A stretch of DNA of 59,429 bases from assembly GCF_022836475.1 (NCBI RefSeq), contig NZ_BQXH01000007.1, forward strand, positions 1-59,429, in the 5' to 3' direction. Below, piece after piece: positions 56,816 to 59,429 of the stretch. Numbering within the stretch: the first letter of the stretch is position 1; every line of letters starts with the position of its first letter. Position numbers and translations under genes: made by a program. This stretch comes from Ligilactobacillus pabuli. GTDB lineage: Bacteria > Bacillota > Bacilli > Lactobacillales > Lactobacillaceae. The notes below the pieces were generated by a model. It saw only the letters and a program-made list of their open reading frames with translations. It was not told where the DNA came from and made no database searches.

Positions 56816-58303
56816 GTGTCAAAAACTACTAAATTAAGTGGTTTTAGCAAAACAATGATGATCGTTGTTTTGTTAATTGGTACGTTTTGTACAGTCCTAA
56901 ATCAGACTTTACTTGCAACGGCCTTACCAAAATTGATGTCAACTTTTGACGTTTCCACTGCGACAGTGCAGTGGTTGACTACCGGTTTCTTGATGGTCAA
57001 CGGGATCATGATCCCATTATCTGCCTACTTAGCAACAACTGTGAACACTAAATGGCTCTATATCGGATCAATGACGATCTTCTTAGGCGGGACAATTTTA
57101 GCCTACACCGCACCAACTTTTGGTGCCCTGCTTGCTGGTCGTTTAGTCCAAGCTCTGGGAGTCGGGATCGCCATGCCTTTACTCCAGACGATCATGCTGA
57201 CAATTTTCCCAGCTGAATCTCGGGGGGCTGCCTTAGGTCTAACGGGAATCGTCATTGGTGTCGCCCCCGCGCTCGGTCCTACCTTATCTGGCTGGATCAT
57301 TGATAAATACCAATGGCGTGACCTTTTTGGAATGATTATTCCAATCATGGTCGTCGTGATCATCTTGGCACTCTTTTTCATGCAGCCTATTATTAAAACA
57401 AAAAAGCAAAAAATTGATTGGCTGTCACTAGTCTTATCAACTTTCGGTTTCGGTGGTTTATTATTTGGTTTCTCCTCTGCTGGGAACGATGGTTGGACCT
57501 CAACCAAGGTTCTTGTTTCTCTGATAGTTGGTGCCATTATCACTGGCCTCTTCATTTGGCGGCAATTAGTGATTCCAAAGCCATTCCTAGAATTACGTGT
57601 CTTCAAAATTGGTGAATTTACCCTATCTGCGGTCTTATCATCAATTGTCATGATCGCAATGTTGGGTGTGGAAACTGTCTTACCATTGTACTTACAAATT
57701 GCCCACGGCATGAGCGCACTTCATTCAGGTTTGACCTTACTTTCTGGTGCAGTCGTGATGGCTTTGATGAGTCCTTTGACCGGGAAAACTTTCGATGTGA
57801 TGGGTGGCAAACGTCTGGCAACAACTGGGATGGTGATCCTAACCTTAGCGACCCTACCATTCATGTGGTTGACGCTTGACACTCCAACGATTTACATCGT
57901 CTTCTTATACGCAATTCGGATGTTTGGGATCTCAATGGTCATGATGCCAGTTACTACTTCTGGGATGAACGCTTTACCAGACCACTTGATTGCTGACGGG
58001 ACTGCTTCCAATAACACGGCTCGTCAGGTTGCATCTTCCATTGGTTCTGCAATCATGATCACATTGTTGACAAATGTTACCAACAATGCAGAACCTGCTA
58101 AACATTTGTTAAAAGCAGCTCCACTTGATTATAAACAACAATATTTAAATGCTTCCTTAGATGGCTATCACGCAGCGTTTGCTTTCTCCTTAGTCTTCGC
58201 TGTCATCGGTGTGATCTTAACGTTCTTCTTGAAAGACCACCAAGCTCATTCTAAAGATATCGATCCTAAAGATTTTAACCAAAAAGGCGGTGATGCTGCA
58301 TGA
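56816..58303 (+). CDS. EmrB/QacA-type MFS drug exporter (DHA2 family)
   Basis: The 495-residue protein has about 14 membrane helices and the DHA2 signature: LNQTLLATALPKLMSTFDVS (motif D1-like), TVQWLTTGFLMVNGIMIPLS, LGGTILAYTAPTFGALLAGR and GAALGLTGIVIGVAPALGPTLSGWI (motif C; positions about 140-160). It expels toxic compounds using the proton gradient. The start is GTG 56816 (MSKTTKLSG), with AAGGA six bases before it; an ATG six codons upstream lacks a site. The stop overlaps the next gene as ATGA. Confidence 0.9.
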   Translation: MSKTTKLSGFSKTMMIVVLLIGTFCTVLNQTLLATALPKLMSTFDVSTATVQWLTTGFLMVNGIMIPLSAYLATTVNTKWLYIGSMTIFLGGTILAYTAPTFGALLAGRLVQALGVGIAMPLLQTIMLTIFPAESRGAALGLTGIVIGVAPALGPTLSGWIIDKYQWRDLFGMIIPIMVVVIILALFFMQPIIKTKKQKIDWLSLVLSTFGFGGLLFGFSSAGNDGWTSTKVLVSLIVGAIITGLFIWRQLVIPKPFLELRVFKIGEFTLSAVLSSIVMIAMLGVETVLPLYLQIAHGMSALHSGLTLLSGAVVMALMSPLTGKTFDVMGGKRLATTGMVILTLATLPFMWLTLDTPTIYIVFLYAIRMFGISMVMMPVTTSGMNALPDHLIADGTASNNTARQVASSIGSAIMITLLTNVTNNAEPAKHLLKAAPLDYKQQYLNASLDGYHAAFAFSLVFAVIGVILTFFLKDHQAHSKDIDPKDFNQKGGDAA

Positions 58304-59043
58304 TCTTAGCAATCTTAGTTATTGGTTCTATTGCAGCGTTCCTCAGTTACGTTTATATTAAGCCAATCGTTTGGAGAACTGTTGGAACCATAATTTCCCT
58401 AGTTCTTTTAGTTGGTTCATTAGCTTTGTTGACGATGAACAGTCACAGCCACTATGGCATGCACAAAGTAACGACGACGAAAACAACCCAAATTTATCCA
58501 GCCAGTTCCAAAAACGGCTTAAACATTATGCTTTATCAACCAGTTGGTACCAATGGTAAAGAAACTGTCCAAATTTACAAAGAAACTTTGGACCAAAAGA
58601 AGCCAAGCCACACTCAAGCTAATGAGTATACGGCCGCTAATAACCAGATCAAACGGACTAACAAACAGAGTGCAACTTTGCAGGTCAAGGAAACTCGCTG
58701 GCGCTTTAAGTCCAATGGTTTTAAGTTCTGGTTTGGCATTTCTGGCATGCAAAACAAACTAGTTCAGCGGACTAATACCTTTAATTTGCCAAAAGACTGG
58801 CTGCATTTGTCCACTACTCAAGTCAAAGCCCTCCAAAAGAAAATGGCTGGGATGAAGACTAAGGCTGGACAAGCCAAAGTTAAGGAACAAGCACAACAAT
58901 ACGTGCAACAAAAAATGAAAGCTTCAATTATGAAAGACCCTAGTTTAATGACAGACAAGGCTAAGCAAGCTAAATTAGCCCAGCAGTTTGCCCAAGAATT
59001 CCAGCAACAGATGATTAAAAAAATCGTTGCGGAAGTCAAATAA
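58300..59043 (+). CDS. Membrane-anchored DUF4811-type accessory protein
   Basis: The 247-residue protein has two N-terminal hydrophobic segments (about 1-20 and 26-45, ending LTMNSHSHYG). A soluble domain about 200 residues long follows, with a Lys/Gln-rich helical end (VKEQAQQYVQQKMKASIMKD). It matches the lactobacillar DUF4811 family as I remember it, often placed behind EmrB-type pumps. Translation is coupled to the pump gene through a four-base overlap, so it is likely an accessory subunit. Terminator at 59060-59107. Confidence 0.85.
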   Translation: MILAILVIGSIAAFLSYVYIKPIVWRTVGTIISLVLLVGSLALLTMNSHSHYGMHKVTTTKTTQIYPASSKNGLNIMLYQPVGTNGKETVQIYKETLDQKKPSHTQANEYTAANNQIKRTNKQSATLQVKETRWRFKSNGFKFWFGISGMQNKLVQRTNTFNLPKDWLHLSTTQVKALQKKMAGMKTKAGQAKVKEQAQQYVQQKMKASIMKDPSLMTDKAKQAKLAQQFAQEFQQQMIKKIVAEVK

Positions 59044-59059
59044 GTTAAATTAGTCCACA

Positions 59060-59107
59060 AAACGAGACAACGACAATCAATTTGATTGTTGCTGCCTCGT
59101 TTTTTTG
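59060..59107 (+). terminator. Terminator of the efflux operon
   Basis: AACGAGACAACGACAATC pairs with GATTGTTGCTGCCTCGTT around a 5-nt loop, then T6. Confidence 0.92.
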
Positions 59108-59144
59108 TGCTGACGCTAGTTTGTTAGTTTGGAATCGTCCACTT

Positions 59145-59372
59145 TCTCGTTAACTGGCTACAAGTCTAGCATTCTTTTAGCCAGTCTCGACGCAACTGGT
59201 TATAAGTTCGCCATTCTTTTAGCCAGTCTCGGCGCAACTGGTTACATGTTCGCCATTCTTTTAGCCAGTCTCGGCGCAACTGGTTACATGTTCGCCATTC
59301 TTTTAGCCAGTCTCAGCTCAACTGGTTACATGTTCACCATTCTTTTAGCCAGTCTAAATTTCTGGATCATAC
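59145..59372. repeat. 42-bp tandem hairpin array, family A
   Basis: ATTCTTTT recurs at 59171, 59213, 59255, 59297 and 59339, exactly 42 bp apart. ACTGG and CCAGT (with TA/TA extensions) enclose about 20 nt. The unit is nearly identical to the one at 1-115, almost 59 kb away. Confidence 0.93.
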
Positions 59373-59375
59373 TTT

Positions 59376-59429
59376 ATCGGACTTTACTCCAGAACGGTTC
59401 AGTCTGGCCCCTTCTTTTCTCAATCTGAG
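59376..59429. repeat. Start of a further array, family B-like (cut by window end)
   Basis: GGACTTTACTCCAGAACGGT followed by TCAGTCTGGCCCCTTC is a diverged family B unit (compare CTCCAGAGGTCAGTGCTCTG near 180). As at the window start, a B-type unit follows an A-type array. Continues beyond the window. Confidence 0.6.

Noticed and set aside
56614-56850. Minus-strand 78-codon frame in the MerR/efflux gap
   Set aside because: It overlaps the start of the efflux gene on the other strand and the operator, and has no ribosome site.

Overview
The window looks like chromosomal DNA of a lactic acid bacterium of the family Lactobacillaceae. The evidence is the gene set (X-prolyl dipeptidyl peptidase PepX, a proline iminopeptidase, an Opp oligopeptide importer, an LmrC/LmrD-type exporter, HelD, type I pantothenate kinase, ECF-type RibU), strong AGGAGG ribosome binding sites and moderate-to-low GC. 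I cannot name the species. No rRNA, tRNA, insertion sequence or CRISPR array was recognised.

Layout. 1-1074: three back-to-back 42-bp tandem hairpin arrays, then a frameshifted HicB-type antitoxin. 1263-5387: exported protein, OsmC, YeiH-type transporter, exonuclease III. 5508-12689: an AT-rich accessory stretch with an N-terminally truncated plasmid-type RepA_N initiator, three exported proteins (one a 42-residue peptide too short for ordinary gene callers) divergent from an XRE regulator, an unrecognised protein, a decayed AbiE toxin-antitoxin copy and an intact one. 12744-16338: heterodimeric drug exporter. 16599-17288: degenerate small genes. 17720-20303: guaA and coaA. 20839-28851: GDSL hydrolase, HelD, cation/proton antiporter, two tandem histidine phosphatases, NERD protein. 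28969-34863: oppABCDF. 35277-41034: HflX, acetyltransferase, glutamine/glutamate-type ABC importer. 41386-46053: envelope-associated pair, Fur-family regulator, guanylate-kinase homologue, amino acid permease. 46394-49030: VOC protein, YefM/YoeB, RibU under an FMN riboswitch. 49182-59043: PepX, proline iminopeptidase, HAD phosphatase, Dps, VOC protein, MerR regulator divergent from an EmrB-type efflux operon. Much of the core content serves peptide and amino acid nutrition: Opp brings peptides in, PepX and the iminopeptidase cut proline-containing ones, and the Gln-type ABC system and APC permease bring in free amino acids.

The most unusual signal is intergenic. At nine places (1-672, 2862-3105, 21590-21732, 27713-27870, 36770-36925, 46130-46385, 51658-51860, 54275-54525, 59145-59429) there are tandem arrays whose unit is always 41 or 42 bp, close to four turns of B-DNA. 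The unit sequence differs completely between loci, but each unit is built the same way: a short inverted repeat with a roughly 7-20 nt loop, then a pyrimidine-rich linker. In two places one sequence family changes into another without losing register, and in one array both hairpin arms change together. A second dispersed palindromic element, of roughly 120-130 bp per unit, occurs at 3186-3430, 20558-20816, 36541-36672, 37735-38148 and 55439-55580, with a fragment at 51862-51912. It abuts stop codons in three places. A four-box DnaA-box cluster lies at 54206-54265.
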